In this document: one piece after another, positions 17,066 through 26,700 of the stretch | Numbering within the stretch: position 1 is the stretch's first letter | How the letters are laid out: the number at the start of each line of letters is the position of its first letter | Notes under the pieces: generated by a model | Seen by the model: only the letters and a program-made list of their open reading frames with translations | Told to the model about the DNA's origin: nothing | Databases searched by the model: none | Translations under genes and position numbers: made by a program | Origin: JBCFBK01 sp038562555 | GTDB taxonomy: Bacteria > Bacteroidota > Bacteroidia > Bacteroidales > Prolixibacteraceae | DNA: 64,000 nucleotides | Reading direction: 5' to 3' | NCBI GenBank assembly: GCA_038562555.1 | Contig: JBCFBK010000008.1 | Span: 1-64,000 of the forward strand

Positions 17066-18383
17066 ATCTCAGGAAATAGAGTTTTAACAGTGGGCGGTAT
17101 CTGGAGGTCTTTTCTCCGTTCAGGATCAGCAGACCCGCAGTGGTTTGCAAATCAGAAAAAGGAATGGAAAGCATTAATCCGTTGTTGGTATCATAAAAAT
17201 TTCCTGCAAGCTGACTGGTTAAATGCTGGCTAATATCCGCGATATAATAGGAGTTTTCGGGATAAAGCTTGTCTTCGATCAACACGGCCTGCACACTTAC
17301 CTGTTGGGATGATGATGTTACAGTAAGATTGTCGCCAATGCGGTTAATCCGGTCTGTTGTATAAAACTGCAGTGACCGGGGGATGAACCGCATGTCATTT
17401 TCAACAGAAGGTACGAAGATAAGCTCCGCCCTGATCATAACGCGGTCGTCCAAACTAAAGATTTCATTCAGGGTCGGAAAGTCAACCCGTGTCACAACGC
17501 CCGCGCTTCCCTGAATGTATGTTCTATTGTTGCTGTTCACCGAAGGCAACTCCTCCCGCTGGTTGTTCAGAACCGAAAAAGGCGTAGCAGACCGGTCGGT
17601 GATAGCCTGATTGAAATGAGTGCCCTCAGCGGCAAGATAATAGATGTGTTTCTTTTCAGTCTTTTCCAGTTCAGGCAAATGGGTATAGAGGTTTAGTTTT
17701 ATCCCTGAAGTATCACCGGTAAAACCGATTATGGATTGACTTTCGGCAGCGCTTTTCAACACAAAGCCTTTCAGGTAATCATTAAACTTTTCATTTGACT
17801 CCATGGCCTGGGCATCGGTGCGCACAAGCTCCATCAGTTCCAGTCCGAGAGCATCGGAAAGCCGGAACTCGATACTGTCTCTTCCGGGCCGGGGAATAAA
17901 GCTGAGCTGTCCCATGGGGTCCGCTTCATGCGGAAACGAACTGTTATTAAACAGGTACTCCTGAGAAGCGTCATCCTCTATCAGTTCCAGTGACTCCGTG
18001 AGCCGGTATAGCTTTAATTCCTGCATGAGGGTCGTGTCGCCCAGGTGATAGCCGGAGTAATTCAGTTCAATGGTCAGGGAATCGAAAACTTCCTCGTCAT
18101 CCAGACTGGAAACGGTTTCACTCATATCAAAATTGAAATAGCTGTTCATTTCCAGTGAACCGCTGACTGCCGAAGTGTATTTTCCGACCAGGATCTGTTC
18201 TGTATTGGAGGTAGGAATTGAATCCAGTAAAATAGTTGAAAGTTTTACGGTAAAGCTGTCGGTAATCACAATACCTGATTTGGCATCAACCAAATCTTCC
18301 CCTATCCGAAAATTGCCAACATCGCTGCTGCACGAAAATAACAAACTACTGGTAAAGAATAGCAGGAAATAAATTTTATTCAT
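17058..18383 (-). CDS. DUF4270 family lipoprotein
   Basis: A 441-residue protein with a lipoprotein signal peptide and lipobox LLFSC (Cys18). The mature part begins SSDVGNFRIGEDLVDAKSG and continues with the DUF4270 pattern of short beta-rich segments (LVGKYTSAVSGSLEMNSYF). The family is confined to Bacteroidota and has no established function. It is probably anchored in the outer membrane. It is the first gene of a two-gene operon with an outer-membrane barrel and is divergent from the Kelch lipoprotein gene, an arrangement suggesting one shared envelope process. Confidence 0.85.
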   Translation of the reverse strand: MNKIYFLLFFTSSLLFSCSSDVGNFRIGEDLVDAKSGIVITDSFTVKLSTILLDSIPTSNTEQILVGKYTSAVSGSLEMNSYFNFDMSETVSSLDDEEVFDSLTIELNYSGYHLGDTTLMQELKLYRLTESLELIEDDASQEYLFNNSSFPHEADPMGQLSFIPRPGRDSIEFRLSDALGLELMELVRTDAQAMESNEKFNDYLKGFVLKSAAESQSIIGFTGDTSGIKLNLYTHLPELEKTEKKHIYYLAAEGTHFNQAITDRSATPFSVLNNQREELPSVNSNNRTYIQGSAGVVTRVDFPTLNEIFSLDDRVMIRAELIFVPSVENDMRFIPRSLQFYTTDRINRIGDNLTVTSSSQQVSVQAVLIEDKLYPENSYYIADISQHLTSQLAGNFYDTNNGLMLSIPFSDLQTTAGLLILNGEKTSRYRPLLKLYFLRYE

Positions 18384-18415
18384 ATATTTCAGTCAATATA
18401 ATACTCAGATTGATC

Positions 18416-18423
18416 CAAACCTA
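18416..18423 (-). promoter_or_regulatory. Putative -7 box of the DUF4270 operon
   Basis: The minus strand reads TAGGTTTG, an exact TAnnTTTG match, 33 bp upstream of the ATG at 18383. No good -33 element is visible. Confidence 0.5.
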
Positions 18424-18682
18424 GCTGCAAAGCAATCATATTGCTGATAGTCGGAAAAGAAATATAGACTTTTAATTATTATTATGGGTTAAGTCCGGCT
18501 AATTTATCTATGAAATGCCTTTTTTGTTGGTTTGTCGTTTAAGATTTGTTAAAATCAGTGAATATTGTTAACAATTGATGATCTTTCATCTTAAATCTTT
18601 GATCTTATATAGATATTTATGAATTTAATGTGATAAAAAGTGTTGTTAGTCTATCATTTTTTTTTAGATATCGGGAAGCCTG

Positions 18683-18699
18683 TAAGTTTGCTGCAAACT
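18683..18699 (+). promoter_or_regulatory. -7 box overlapped by a perfect palindrome, Kelch operon
   Basis: TAAGTTTG (18683-18690) matches TAnnTTTG and overlaps AGTTTGCTGCAAACT (18685-18699), a perfect inverted repeat with 7-bp arms and one central base. The ATG lies at 18715. A regulator bound to the palindrome would block initiation; the regulator is unknown. Confidence 0.55.
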
Positions 18700-18714
18700 G
18701 TTTAAAATTAAGCA

Positions 18715-19749
18715 ATGATTCTACAAAACTTATCTGTGCATAAATGGTCCGTTCGGGCTCTGAAAGTGGGAATAGCCTGTTCAATACTGGTGGCTTTTTA
18801 TTCCTGTAATAATGATGATGATGAAGATTTAATCGGCAACTGGGTAAATGTCGCAGATTTCGAAGGAGTTACAAGATCGGAAGCTGTTGCAGTTAGTTTC
18901 GGGGATAATGCTTACGTCATTGCCGGTTATGATGGAGAAGACCGCTTGAAAGATACCTGGGAGTATAATGGTTCATGGACGTCAAGAGCACCCATGCCTG
19001 CTGCTGCTGCTGCAAGAAACGGTGCAGTTGGTTTTGGTGCCAATGGTAAAGTTTATGTGACCACAGGATATGACGGTGATAACGAGCTGCGCGATTTATG
19101 GGAATACGACCCGGTTGCAAACAGCTGGACTGAAAAAGCTGCTCTGCCCGCAGAAGCGGAAGCAAGATATGGCGCTGTTGCTTTCTCAATCGGAAATAAA
19201 GGGTATGTAGGGACCGGGTTTGGGAACAAGAGTTATCTGAACGATTTTTGGGAATACAATCCCGGCACCGATATCTGGACAAAGAAAGCAACTGTTTCAA
19301 AGAAACGGCGGGATGCGGCGGCGTTCGTTATCGACGGAAAAGGTTATATCTGTACGGGGATCTCCAACGGGGCGTATGTGGATGAGTTTGAGAGCTACGA
19401 TCCTGCACAGGATAAGTGGACGCCCCTCCGTGATATATCGGATGCAACCGATGACGCTTTTGACGACGACTACGACATTGTCAGAACCAATGCTGTGGCA
19501 TTTGTTGTTGGCGGTAAGGGTTATATTGCGACCGGAGGCAGATCAACAGGGGGAACCGATGTTTGGGAATACAATCCCGGCACCGACCTCTGGATCGAAA
19601 AAACCGGTTTCGAAGGCGCATCACGTCAGGATGCTGTTGCTCTTGTGGTGAATGACGTAGCTTATATTGGTACCGGGAGAAGCAGCAGCTATTATTTCGA
19701 TGACGTCTGGAGATTTGAACCGAATGCAGAATACGACGAAGATAATTAA
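18715..19749 (+). CDS. Kelch-repeat lipoprotein
   Basis: A 344-residue protein with an N-terminal hydrophobic segment and lipobox LVAFYSC followed by an acidic NNDDDED stretch, so it is a lipid-anchored, probably surface or periplasmic protein. About six Kelch repeats of roughly 50 residues follow (GYDGxxxLxDxWEYxxxxxxWT pattern, for example GYDGDNELRDLWEYDP and GKGYVGTGFG), predicting a beta-propeller. Such propellers mostly bind carbohydrate or protein; the ligand is unknown. The stop overlaps the next ATG by one base. Two repeats share a 23-bp identical DNA segment (from 19249 and from 19564). Confidence 0.88.
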   Translation: MILQNLSVHKWSVRALKVGIACSILVAFYSCNNDDDEDLIGNWVNVADFEGVTRSEAVAVSFGDNAYVIAGYDGEDRLKDTWEYNGSWTSRAPMPAAAAARNGAVGFGANGKVYVTTGYDGDNELRDLWEYDPVANSWTEKAALPAEAEARYGAVAFSIGNKGYVGTGFGNKSYLNDFWEYNPGTDIWTKKATVSKKRRDAAAFVIDGKGYICTGISNGAYVDEFESYDPAQDKWTPLRDISDATDDAFDDDYDIVRTNAVAFVVGGKGYIATGGRSTGGTDVWEYNPGTDLWIEKTGFEGASRQDAVALVVNDVAYIGTGRSSSYYFDDVWRFEPNAEYDEDN

Positions 19750-20093
19750 TGAGAATCATTAACAAAATATTTTACATGAAAGGATTACCTCTGTTATTAA
19801 CAGGGGTATTCTTTTTTTCGTGTCAAACTAACAGTCCAAACCGGGTCCGGGTTGCCACTTTTAAGACAGAAAACGGTTATGGATTTCGGATTGAAGGCAA
19901 GGAAAAGGTGTTAATCAACCAACCGTTTATACCGGGCATTGAGGGGGTTCATGCTTTTAAAACGGCCGACGATGCGTTCAAAACCGGAAACCTGGTGTTG
20001 GAAAAAATCAGGAATAAACGAAGTCCGGGAATTACAGTCGAAGAGCTGGATAGCCTGGAGGTGGATTATCCCGGGAATAATAAGAAGAAATAA
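19749..20093 (+). CDS. DUF4907 family small lipoprotein
   Basis: A 114-residue protein with a signal peptide and lipobox GVFFFSC. The mature domain (YGFRIEGKEKVLINQPFIPGIEG ... FKTADDAFKTGNLVLEKI ... GITVEELDSL) fits DUF4907, a short Bacteroidota domain of unknown function. The ATG overlaps the Kelch stop (TAATG), indicating translational coupling. Together with the divergent DUF4270 operon this forms a recognisable envelope gene neighbourhood. The family call rests on memory of the pattern. Confidence 0.7.
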   Translation: MRIINKIFYMKGLPLLLTGVFFFSCQTNSPNRVRVATFKTENGYGFRIEGKEKVLINQPFIPGIEGVHAFKTADDAFKTGNLVLEKIRNKRSPGITVEELDSLEVDYPGNNKKK

Positions 20094-20098
20094 TAAGA

Positions 20099-20158
20099 AA
20101 ACAGGCGATTGGTCATATGCCTGACGGCTAATGGCCGATGGCAAATGGCTCATCGCTT
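20099..20158. repeat. GGC-variant intergenic repeat (copy c)
   Basis: The spacer before the dehydrogenase gene contains short words GCTAATGGC, GATGGC, AATGGC and GGCTCATCGC, giving a degenerate repeated pattern like the AGCT-rich spacers elsewhere. It reaches the dehydrogenase start at 20159 and creates a false earlier ATG at 20138. Confidence 0.35.
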
Positions 20159-21115
20159 ATGAAAATTGTGATACTCGACGGTTACACTGTTAATCCCGGC
20201 GACTTAAGCTGGGACGCTCTTTCCACCTTCGGCACGGTCGACATTTATGACCGGAGTTCTGCCATTGAAACAGCAGCAAGAATGGCAGGAGCGGAGGCTG
20301 TCTTCACCAATAAAGTGTTCATCGACAGGCAACTGATTTCGACTAATCCGCAACTGAAATACATCGGCGTTTTAGCTACCGGATATAATGTGGTTGATCT
20401 GGGGGCTGCGCGGGAAGCCGGTATAACAGTTACGAATATCCCCTCCTATGGTACAGACTCTGTTGCCCAGCACGTTTTTGCCCATATCCTGAATATTACC
20501 AATCAGGTGGCTTTACACGCCCGGATAGTCAGGGAAGGAGCATGGTCGAAGAGCAAGGATTTCTCCTTCCGGGTCAGCCCGCAAACAGAAATTGCCGGAA
20601 AAACGCTGGGGATCATCGGTTTTGGACAGATCGGACAACGGGTGGCTGAATTGGGAAAAGCTTTTGGAATGAACGTCATTTTTCAAAACCGTTCGGTTAA
20701 AAACGGTATTCCTTCCTGTTTTAAACAGGTGACGCTGGAAGAACTCCTGAAACAGGCTGACGTGGTCAGTATTAATTGTCCGCTGACCGATGAAAACAGG
20801 GAGTTTATAAATCGCCGTACCCTTGCGCTGATGAAGACGCAGGCTGTTTTGATTAACAGCGGCCGTGGACCGTTGATTCAGGAACACGACCTGGCCGAAG
20901 CCCTCAATGAAGGGAAGATCGCCGCTGCAGGTCTGGATGTACTTTCGGAAGAACCGCCGCGACAAGACAATCCGCTGCTGAAAGCAAAAAACTGTTTTGT
21001 TACGCCTCATATTGCCTGGACCACGGGCGAAGCCAGGCAAAGGCTTTTAACCACAGCCATATCAAATTTTGAGGCCTACCTCCATGGTAAACCTCAAAAT
21101 GTTGTCAATCCTTAA
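20159..21115 (+). CDS. D-2-hydroxyacid dehydrogenase (glycerate dehydrogenase-like)
   Basis: A 318-residue NAD-dependent oxidoreductase of the D-isomer-specific 2-hydroxyacid family. The Rossmann fingerprint is GIIGFGQIGQRVAELGKAFG (about residues 147-166). The active-site residues are recognisable as Arg in NSGRGPL, Glu in SEEPP and His in TPHIAW. The best resemblance is to glycerate/hydroxypyruvate reductases. Substrate specificity cannot be fixed from sequence. I use the ATG at 20159 because residues before it are encoded by the spacer repeat. No obvious operon partners. Confidence 0.9.
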   Translation: MKIVILDGYTVNPGDLSWDALSTFGTVDIYDRSSAIETAARMAGAEAVFTNKVFIDRQLISTNPQLKYIGVLATGYNVVDLGAAREAGITVTNIPSYGTDSVAQHVFAHILNITNQVALHARIVREGAWSKSKDFSFRVSPQTEIAGKTLGIIGFGQIGQRVAELGKAFGMNVIFQNRSVKNGIPSCFKQVTLEELLKQADVVSINCPLTDENREFINRRTLALMKTQAVLINSGRGPLIQEHDLAEALNEGKIAAAGLDVLSEEPPRQDNPLLKAKNCFVTPHIAWTTGEARQRLLTTAISNFEAYLHGKPQNVVNP

Positions 21116-21176
21116 GTTCATGTAAAAAATCCGTTTGGAAGGGAAATACCCGCACGATGACTCAACTGAGGCTCCA

Positions 21177-21374
21177 TCATTCTTCGTCATATAAATCGTC
21201 GGGTTCCGAATTAAATGTCAGTTCATCAAGATTTTCATCCTCAAATTCGTCGTAGATTGATAATCGCCTTTTGGTGCTTCTGTCTTTCCTTTGTCCTTTT
21301 ACCAGGCTGCCAATGTCATTTTTCTCAATGTCAGAATAATTAAAATTCTTTTTTGAGTTCTTGTTCGATTTCAT
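21177..21374 (-). CDS. Small charged hypothetical protein
   Basis: A 65-residue reading frame with a basic N-terminal half (MKSNKNSKKNFNYSDIEKN, QRKDRSTKRR) and a very acidic C-terminus (YDEFEDENLDELTF, DDLYDEE). No domain recognised and no membrane segment. The strong charge polarity and an AGGAA just before the ATG make it a plausible real gene. It lies alone between the dehydrogenase and a porin-like gene. Confidence 0.5.
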   Translation of the reverse strand: MKSNKNSKKNFNYSDIEKNDIGSLVKGQRKDRSTKRRLSIYDEFEDENLDELTFNSEPDDLYDEE

Positions 21375-21727
21375 TTCCTAGAGCTGTTAACTTTAATTTC
21401 AATTAATTTTTAAGAAAAATCACCGGAATTAATTTTTGCCGTAAACTACTCGATTTTTTTTTATTTTTCCAATACCTGAAGCCATTTTTTATGGCAACAG
21501 CTTGTAAAAAAAAGGTTTACTTCCCCAATTCCTCAAAAATACGCATAATACGGACACTTCAGGAACCCTGTTTTTATGTGGAACGTCGTGATCCCCTGAA
21601 TTGTTATCGGTGTTGTTGTAAAACATATCCTGGTTTTCCGGATTTGGAAAGCAGTTATTTTATCTGATTAATAATACTAGATTCTCCGAATTTTCGTTAT
21701 TTTGTATATAACTTTAATCAAATAACC
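21375..21727. other. AT-rich intergenic region before the porin-like gene
   Basis: About 350 bp. The only structure seen is a 58-codon reading frame at 21491-21667 (listed separately). TAACTTTA at 21709-21716, one base short of the -7 consensus, may be the promoter for the gene at 21728. Confidence 0.4.
21491..21667 (+). CDS. Possible cysteine-rich micro-protein (58 aa)
   Basis: An ATG-initiated frame of 58 codons with six cysteines, four of them in the cluster CYRCCCKTY, and a basic N-terminus (MATACKKKVYF). No homologue is recalled. It may be a chance frame in an AT-rich spacer; the cysteine cluster is the only reason to keep it. Confidence 0.22.
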   Translation: MATACKKKVYFPNSSKIRIIRTLQEPCFYVERRDPLNCYRCCCKTYPGFPDLESSYFI

Positions 21728-22312
21728 ATGAAAACATTTGCATTAGCGTTTATACTTCTGGCAAGCGTTGCCGTTGTCAATGCTCAGTCCCCTTTGAACC
21801 TGGGAATCAAGGCTGGATTTAACAGTTCGAAAATCACGACCGATGAAGGTAATTTTGATGAAAGCAATATTACCAATTTTGTTGCTGGCGCCTTTGCCCG
21901 CGTCAATCTCAAAAGCTTTTATTTTCAGCCGGAGGCTTATTTCAGTTCCAAGGGCGGAAAGCTGGAAGATGTTGACGGCGTTAATTCGTTCGATCTTAAG
22001 ACCATCGACGTTCCGTTGCTCCTGGGATATAAAATTATTAACAAGGGGCTGCTTAATCTGCGTGTAAATGCCGGTCCGGTTATGTCGTTTGTCGTCAGTG
22101 ACGATGTGAAAACTCCACCTGAGCCTGAGTCGGTTTTTGACAGCGGCAAGCCCAAAGACAGTATATATGGTTTTCAGTACGGTGCCGGCCTTGATGTGCT
22201 GTTTTTCTCGCTTGATGTCAGAATGGAAAATAGTTTCGGCGATATTTATTCCGGGCACAGCGACGAAAAGAGTAAGATGTTTTTGGTAACCCTGGGCTTC
22301 TTTTTATTATAA
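21728..22312 (+). CDS. Porin-family outer-membrane beta-barrel protein
   Basis: A 194-residue protein with a signal peptide (FALAFILLASVAVVNAQ) and an eight-strand-like barrel: GIKAGFNSSKI near the mature N-terminus, FYFQPEAYFSSKGGK, IDVPLLLGYKI, LRVNAGPVMSFVVSDD, FQYGAGLDVLFFSLDVRME and a terminal MFLVTLGFFLL strand. This is the outer-membrane beta-barrel type 2 pattern common in Bacteroidota. Specific function unknown. The next gene begins 13 bp after its stop. Confidence 0.85.
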   Translation: MKTFALAFILLASVAVVNAQSPLNLGIKAGFNSSKITTDEGNFDESNITNFVAGAFARVNLKSFYFQPEAYFSSKGGKLEDVDGVNSFDLKTIDVPLLLGYKIINKGLLNLRVNAGPVMSFVVSDDVKTPPEPESVFDSGKPKDSIYGFQYGAGLDVLFFSLDVRMENSFGDIYSGHSDEKSKMFLVTLGFFLL

Positions 22313-22325
22313 AATATAAACCGGG

Positions 22326-22832
22326 ATGAAATCACTGTGGGGTTTAGCTGCGATCGTGATTTGTCTGACTGCTTCCGGACAATCTGACTCGGTGCATTAC
22401 ACCGTTGGACATCCCGAATATGATTTCCTGTATCAGGAACTTTTCAATTTTGATCCGGCATCTACCTTCGGACCATTGGTGCCGGACCTTAATTTTATGC
22501 ACAACAAAGCATACGGGCTCACAAATACCCTGGGTTTTGACGCTTCAAAAGGAATCACCCGCATATCTGTTCCTAAGTACCTGTCTGTTATGCCTGGCTA
22601 TCCGCTCCTAAACTCATTTTTCGTATTGAATGAAGCGACCTACCGTCTGAACAATAAATTTACGTTGAGCGGAAACAGTTTTTCTGCGAAATCCATTTTC
22701 GATCCTTCTTTAAATCAGAATTTTAATACCATGGGCATAAAAGGTGCCTCTATGTTTCTGCAGTATAAAGTTTCGAAAAATTTCCACGTCGGCGGTGGTG
22801 TCAGTATCTCAAACACGCCCGATCCCCGGTAG
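22326..22832 (+). CDS. Exported hypothetical protein, possibly a shortened barrel
   Basis: A 168-residue protein with a signal peptide (LWGLAAIVICLTASGQ). The C-terminal third (NKFTLSGNSFSAKSIF, GASMFLQYKVSKNFHVGGGV) looks like outer-membrane barrel strands, but the protein stops at SNTPDPR without a closing aromatic strand. It may be complete or may have lost its C-terminus. It probably shares a transcript with the porin-like gene 13 bp upstream. No family recognised. Confidence 0.6.
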   Translation: MKSLWGLAAIVICLTASGQSDSVHYTVGHPEYDFLYQELFNFDPASTFGPLVPDLNFMHNKAYGLTNTLGFDASKGITRISVPKYLSVMPGYPLLNSFFVLNEATYRLNNKFTLSGNSFSAKSIFDPSLNQNFNTMGIKGASMFLQYKVSKNFHVGGGVSISNTPDPR

Positions 22833-22990
22833 ATATTCTTTTTCTGCTTGGCAATTTAGCTATTTTCAGCTTTCCGTTCACTGGTTTCGCTATGCTTTAT
22901 GCGCCGTGCTCTTTGTCTTTTTTTTAAGACCTTTTTGTATTTTTTTTGCCGACGATTTTGAATGGTTTACCTCCTGTTTGGCCTCGTTGG

Positions 22991-23043
22991 TCTAATAGAA
23001 CCGTTTTTGGTGTAATTTTCTTCAGACATTTACGTCTATTAGA
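22991..23043. repeat. 9-bp inverted repeat in a 270-bp spacer
   Basis: TCTAATAGA (22991-22999) and TCTATTAGA (23035-23043) are perfect inverted copies 35 bp apart, upstream of the exported protein gene at 23104. A further small hairpin GAGG/CCTC lies at about 23051-23065. Function unknown; the rest of the spacer shows nothing else. Confidence 0.35.
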
Positions 23044-23103
23044 TCAAAAAGAGGACAAAACCTCGGTAAAACAGAGCTATAAATCATTAAACAAGTAAAG
23101 GTT

Positions 23104-23577
23104 ATGAAGACAAAATCATTGAAAGGATGGGCCGTTGTTTTTTTAGTTATTATTGCATTTTCCGCGGCAGCAGTACCCGGTAAAGCATTTGCGGCAAACT
23201 ACGTGATTACTCCTGTGGCACAGCAGGATCTCGAGGCAGGAGTTGACCAGGCCTGGCGCCTCCGGTACAGCGAGGACAGACCTCCGGTTGTTGTTGAACT
23301 GCATGAATCAAAGAAAGGGAATGTATACCTCGTGCGTACAGATCATTTTGAAGTGGCCTATGTGTCTTCTGAAAAGGGATTTGGCGCGCGTAAAGTAAAA
23401 ATTTCGGAAAGTAAGATTCCTGATTCATTGACAAGCCAGGTGGTCAATGCAGACGAGCTGGCCAAGCAAAGAGTGCTTTCGACCGAACAGCTCGACGAAC
23501 GTAGTGCGCTGGAACTGATCGCTGCTTATCTTCCCGATCTGGTCAATTCAAGTTACAAACATTTGTTTAGCATCTGA
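23104..23577 (+). CDS. Exported hypothetical protein
   Basis: A 157-residue protein with a classical signal peptide and signal peptidase I site (AVPGKAFA before ANYVITPV). The mature region is soluble and mixed in charge (DRPPVVVELHESKKGNVYLV), with a helical C-terminus (DERSALELIAAYLPDLV). No family recognised. It is monocistronic, followed by an intrinsic terminator at 23665. Confidence 0.65.
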   Translation: MKTKSLKGWAVVFLVIIAFSAAAVPGKAFAANYVITPVAQQDLEAGVDQAWRLRYSEDRPPVVVELHESKKGNVYLVRTDHFEVAYVSSEKGFGARKVKISESKIPDSLTSQVVNADELAKQRVLSTEQLDERSALELIAAYLPDLVNSSYKHLFSI

Positions 23578-23664
23578 AAACATGCCGTACCGACAGGTCT
23601 TTCAGCATGCCGACAGGCTGTGAAGACCATTCCCGATAATTCAACAGTTTCAATTCAATTTCAA

Positions 23665-23693
23665 GGCCGCTTCCCGAAGGAGGTGGCTTTTTT
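23665..23693 (+). terminator. Rho-independent terminator upstream of secA
   Basis: GGCCGCTTCC and GGAGGTGGCT pair over 10 positions in RNA (three G-U pairs) around a CGAA loop and are followed by a T-run. It separates the exported protein gene from secA. Confidence 0.75.
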
Positions 23694-23739
23694 GATACAA
23701 AAAAATGAAACGCATATACATATAGTTGTACATTATAGT

Positions 23740-23747
23740 TACTTTTG
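23740..23747 (+). promoter_or_regulatory. Putative -7 box of secA
   Basis: TACTTTTG matches TAnnTTTG, 34 bp before the secA ATG. A -33 TTG at the proper spacing is not evident. Confidence 0.45.
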
Positions 23748-23781
23748 TGTTCATTAACTGAAAAAACAGAAAATACAAATA

Positions 23782-26700
23782 ATGGCATTTATTAATAAGA
23801 TTTTAGGGACATTTCTGGGCAATAAATCGGATCGGGATATTCGTGAAGTAACACCTGTCCTGGAGAAGATTAAAGCTGAATATGAGCGCATCACCCGATT
23901 GTCGCATGATGAATTGCGCTCAGAAACTCTTCGGATTAAAAACCTTGTCCGGGAACGGGTTCGACCCGAAGAGGAGCGCATCGCCATTTTAAAGCAACAG
24001 GCGGAAGAAGCTGAGGTGCAGGATACTGAAGGCATCTATCAGGAAATTGACAAACTGGAAGAAAAGATTGACGAGAAAACCGAAGAGGTTTTAAATGAAT
24101 TGCTTCCAACAGCGTTTTCGATCGTTAAGGAAACTGCAAAACGTTTTTTTCAAAATAAAACAGTGATCGTTTCAGCAAGCGATTTCGACCGTGACCTGGC
24201 CGCCCGCAAGCCGAATGTAGAGATTAGCGGTGATAAAGCTATCTGGCATAACACCTGGATCGCCGGAGGAAATGAAGTGACCTGGGATATGGTCCACTAT
24301 GATGTGCAACTAATCGGCGGCATTGTACTTCATTCCGGTAAGATTTCGGAAATGGCCACGGGTGAAGGGAAAACCCTGGTCGCCACCTTGCCGGTATTTT
24401 TAAACGCACTGGCCGGCAAAGGAGTCCATATTGTTACGGTGAATGATTATCTGGCAAAACGTGACTCGGAATGGATGGGGCCTATCTTTGAGTTTCATGG
24501 GTTAAGCGTTGACTGTATCGACAAGCATCAGCCCAATTCCGAAGGGCGCCGTAAAGCGTATAATTCGGATATCACCTACGGAACAAACAATGAGTTTGGC
24601 TTTGACTACCTGCGCGACAATATGGCCATTAATCCGCAGGATCTGGTTCAGCGAAAGCATCATTATGCTATTGTGGATGAGGTCGACTCTGTACTGATTG
24701 ATGATGCGCGTACGCCTTTGATCATTTCGGGTCCGACGCCGCGTGGCGAAAATCAGAAATTTGATGAACTGATGCCAAGGGTCGAGCGGCTGATCGCCGC
24801 TCAGCGTAATTATGTGAACCAGTGCCTGACAGACGCTAAACGGCTTTTGTCGAAAGAAAATCCGACGAAGGAGGAGAAGGAAGAAGGTGCCATGCAATTG
24901 CTCAGGGCTCAGAAAGGTTTGCCAAAAACCAAATCGCTCATCAAGTTTTTGAGCGAGGAAGGAAATAAGGCAGCCATGCAAAAGATCGAAAACTTTTACA
25001 TGCAGGACAACAGCAAGAACATGCACGTGGTGACCGATCCCCTGTTCTTTATTATTGAGGAAAAGCAAAATTCCGTGGAACTCACCGATAAAGGGATTGA
25101 TCTGATCTCTTCCGATGTGGAAGATCAGGAATTTTTCATTCTCCCCGATGTTGGTTCGTCGGTTGCCGAAATAGAAAATGATAACGCTTTAAGTTCGCAG
25201 GAGAAAATAGAAAAAAAAGATCTCCTGCTGCAAAATTATGCTGTAAAATCGGAACGCGTTCATACAATCAACCAGTTGTTGAAAGCATATGCCATGTTTG
25301 AGAAAGACGTGGAATATGTCGTGATTGACAACAAGGTTAAGATTGTGGATGAACAAACCGGCCGTATTATGGAAGGCCGGCGCTATTCTGACGGATTGCA
25401 CCAGGCGATCGAGGCCAAGGAACGGGTGAAGGTGGAAGCGGCTACTCAGACGTTCGCAACCATTACACTCCAGAACTACTTCAGGATGTATCACAAGCTC
25501 GCAGGTATGACCGGGACCGCGGAAACGGAAGCAGGAGAGTTCTGGAATATCTATAAGCTGGACGTGGTCGTTATTCCGACCAACAGACCCATTGTCAGAA
25601 AAGATGCGAACGACAAAGTCTATAAAACCAAACGCGAGAAATACAACGCGGTTATCCAGGAGATCGTTGAACTTAATCAGCAGGGCCGGCCGTCATTGGT
25701 CGGTACCACTTCGGTGGAGATCTCCGAATTATTGAGTCGTATGCTGAAAATAAGAGGCATTAAGCACAACGTACTTAATGCCAAATTGCACGCCCGCGAG
25801 GCTGAGATTGTAGCCGATGCGGGTAAAGAAGGGATGGTGACCATTGCCACTAACATGGCCGGCCGTGGAACCGACATCAAGTTAACCGAAAAAGTAAGGC
25901 AGGCAGGTGGTCTGGCGATTCTGGGCACCGAACGGCATGACTCCCGTCGCGTCGACCGTCAGTTGCGGGGCCGTGCCGGTCGCCAGGGAGACCCCGGCAG
26001 TTCGCAGTTCTTTGTTTCGCTCGAAGATGACCTGATGCGACTTTTCAATTCCGAGCGTATAACGGGCATTATGGACCGGCTGGGACTGGAAGAAGGAGAG
26101 GTAATTCAGCATTCGATGATCACCAAATCGATCGAACGGGCTCAAAAGAAAGTTGAAGAGAATAATTTCGGTATCCGAAAACGGCTCCTTGAATATGATG
26201 ATGTGATGAACTCACAGCGTGAAGTCATCTATAAAAAAAGACGCCATGCATTATTTGGCGAGCGGCTTGAAGTAGACGTCCTTAACATGATTTATGATTC
26301 GGTTGAAAGCCTTGTGGGAGACTACTACGGAGGATCTTTCGACGAGTTTAACCTGGAACTGATACGCCTGATGTCGGTTGAGTCACCTGTCAGCGAGGAT
26401 GACTTTATGAAGCTGAAGCCTGAGGAGATTACCGATCAAATCTATCAGATCATGATCGGTACTTATAACCGGAAGGTGGAAGCGATCGCGAAACAGGCTT
26501 ATCCTGTGATCAAGGATGTGTACGAAACAAAATCACATCTGTATCACAATATTGTCGTGCCGATATCGGATGGCAAAAGGGTCTTTCAGATCATTACCAA
26601 TCTTGAAAAAGCATATCAGAACAAGGGAAAAGAACTGGTTAAGTCGTACCAGAAACAGATTGTACTGGGTATTATCGACGAAGCCTGGAAAGAACAACTA

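Larger units (their letters stand above)
18384..18714. other. Divergent intergenic region, DUF4270 and Kelch genes
   Basis: About 330 bp of AT-rich sequence between divergent operons. It contains one -7 box for each direction (18416-18423 minus and 18683-18690 plus) and a perfect palindrome over the plus-strand promoter. The central part (18440-18660) is rich in A/T runs; I see no gene in it. Confidence 0.6.
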
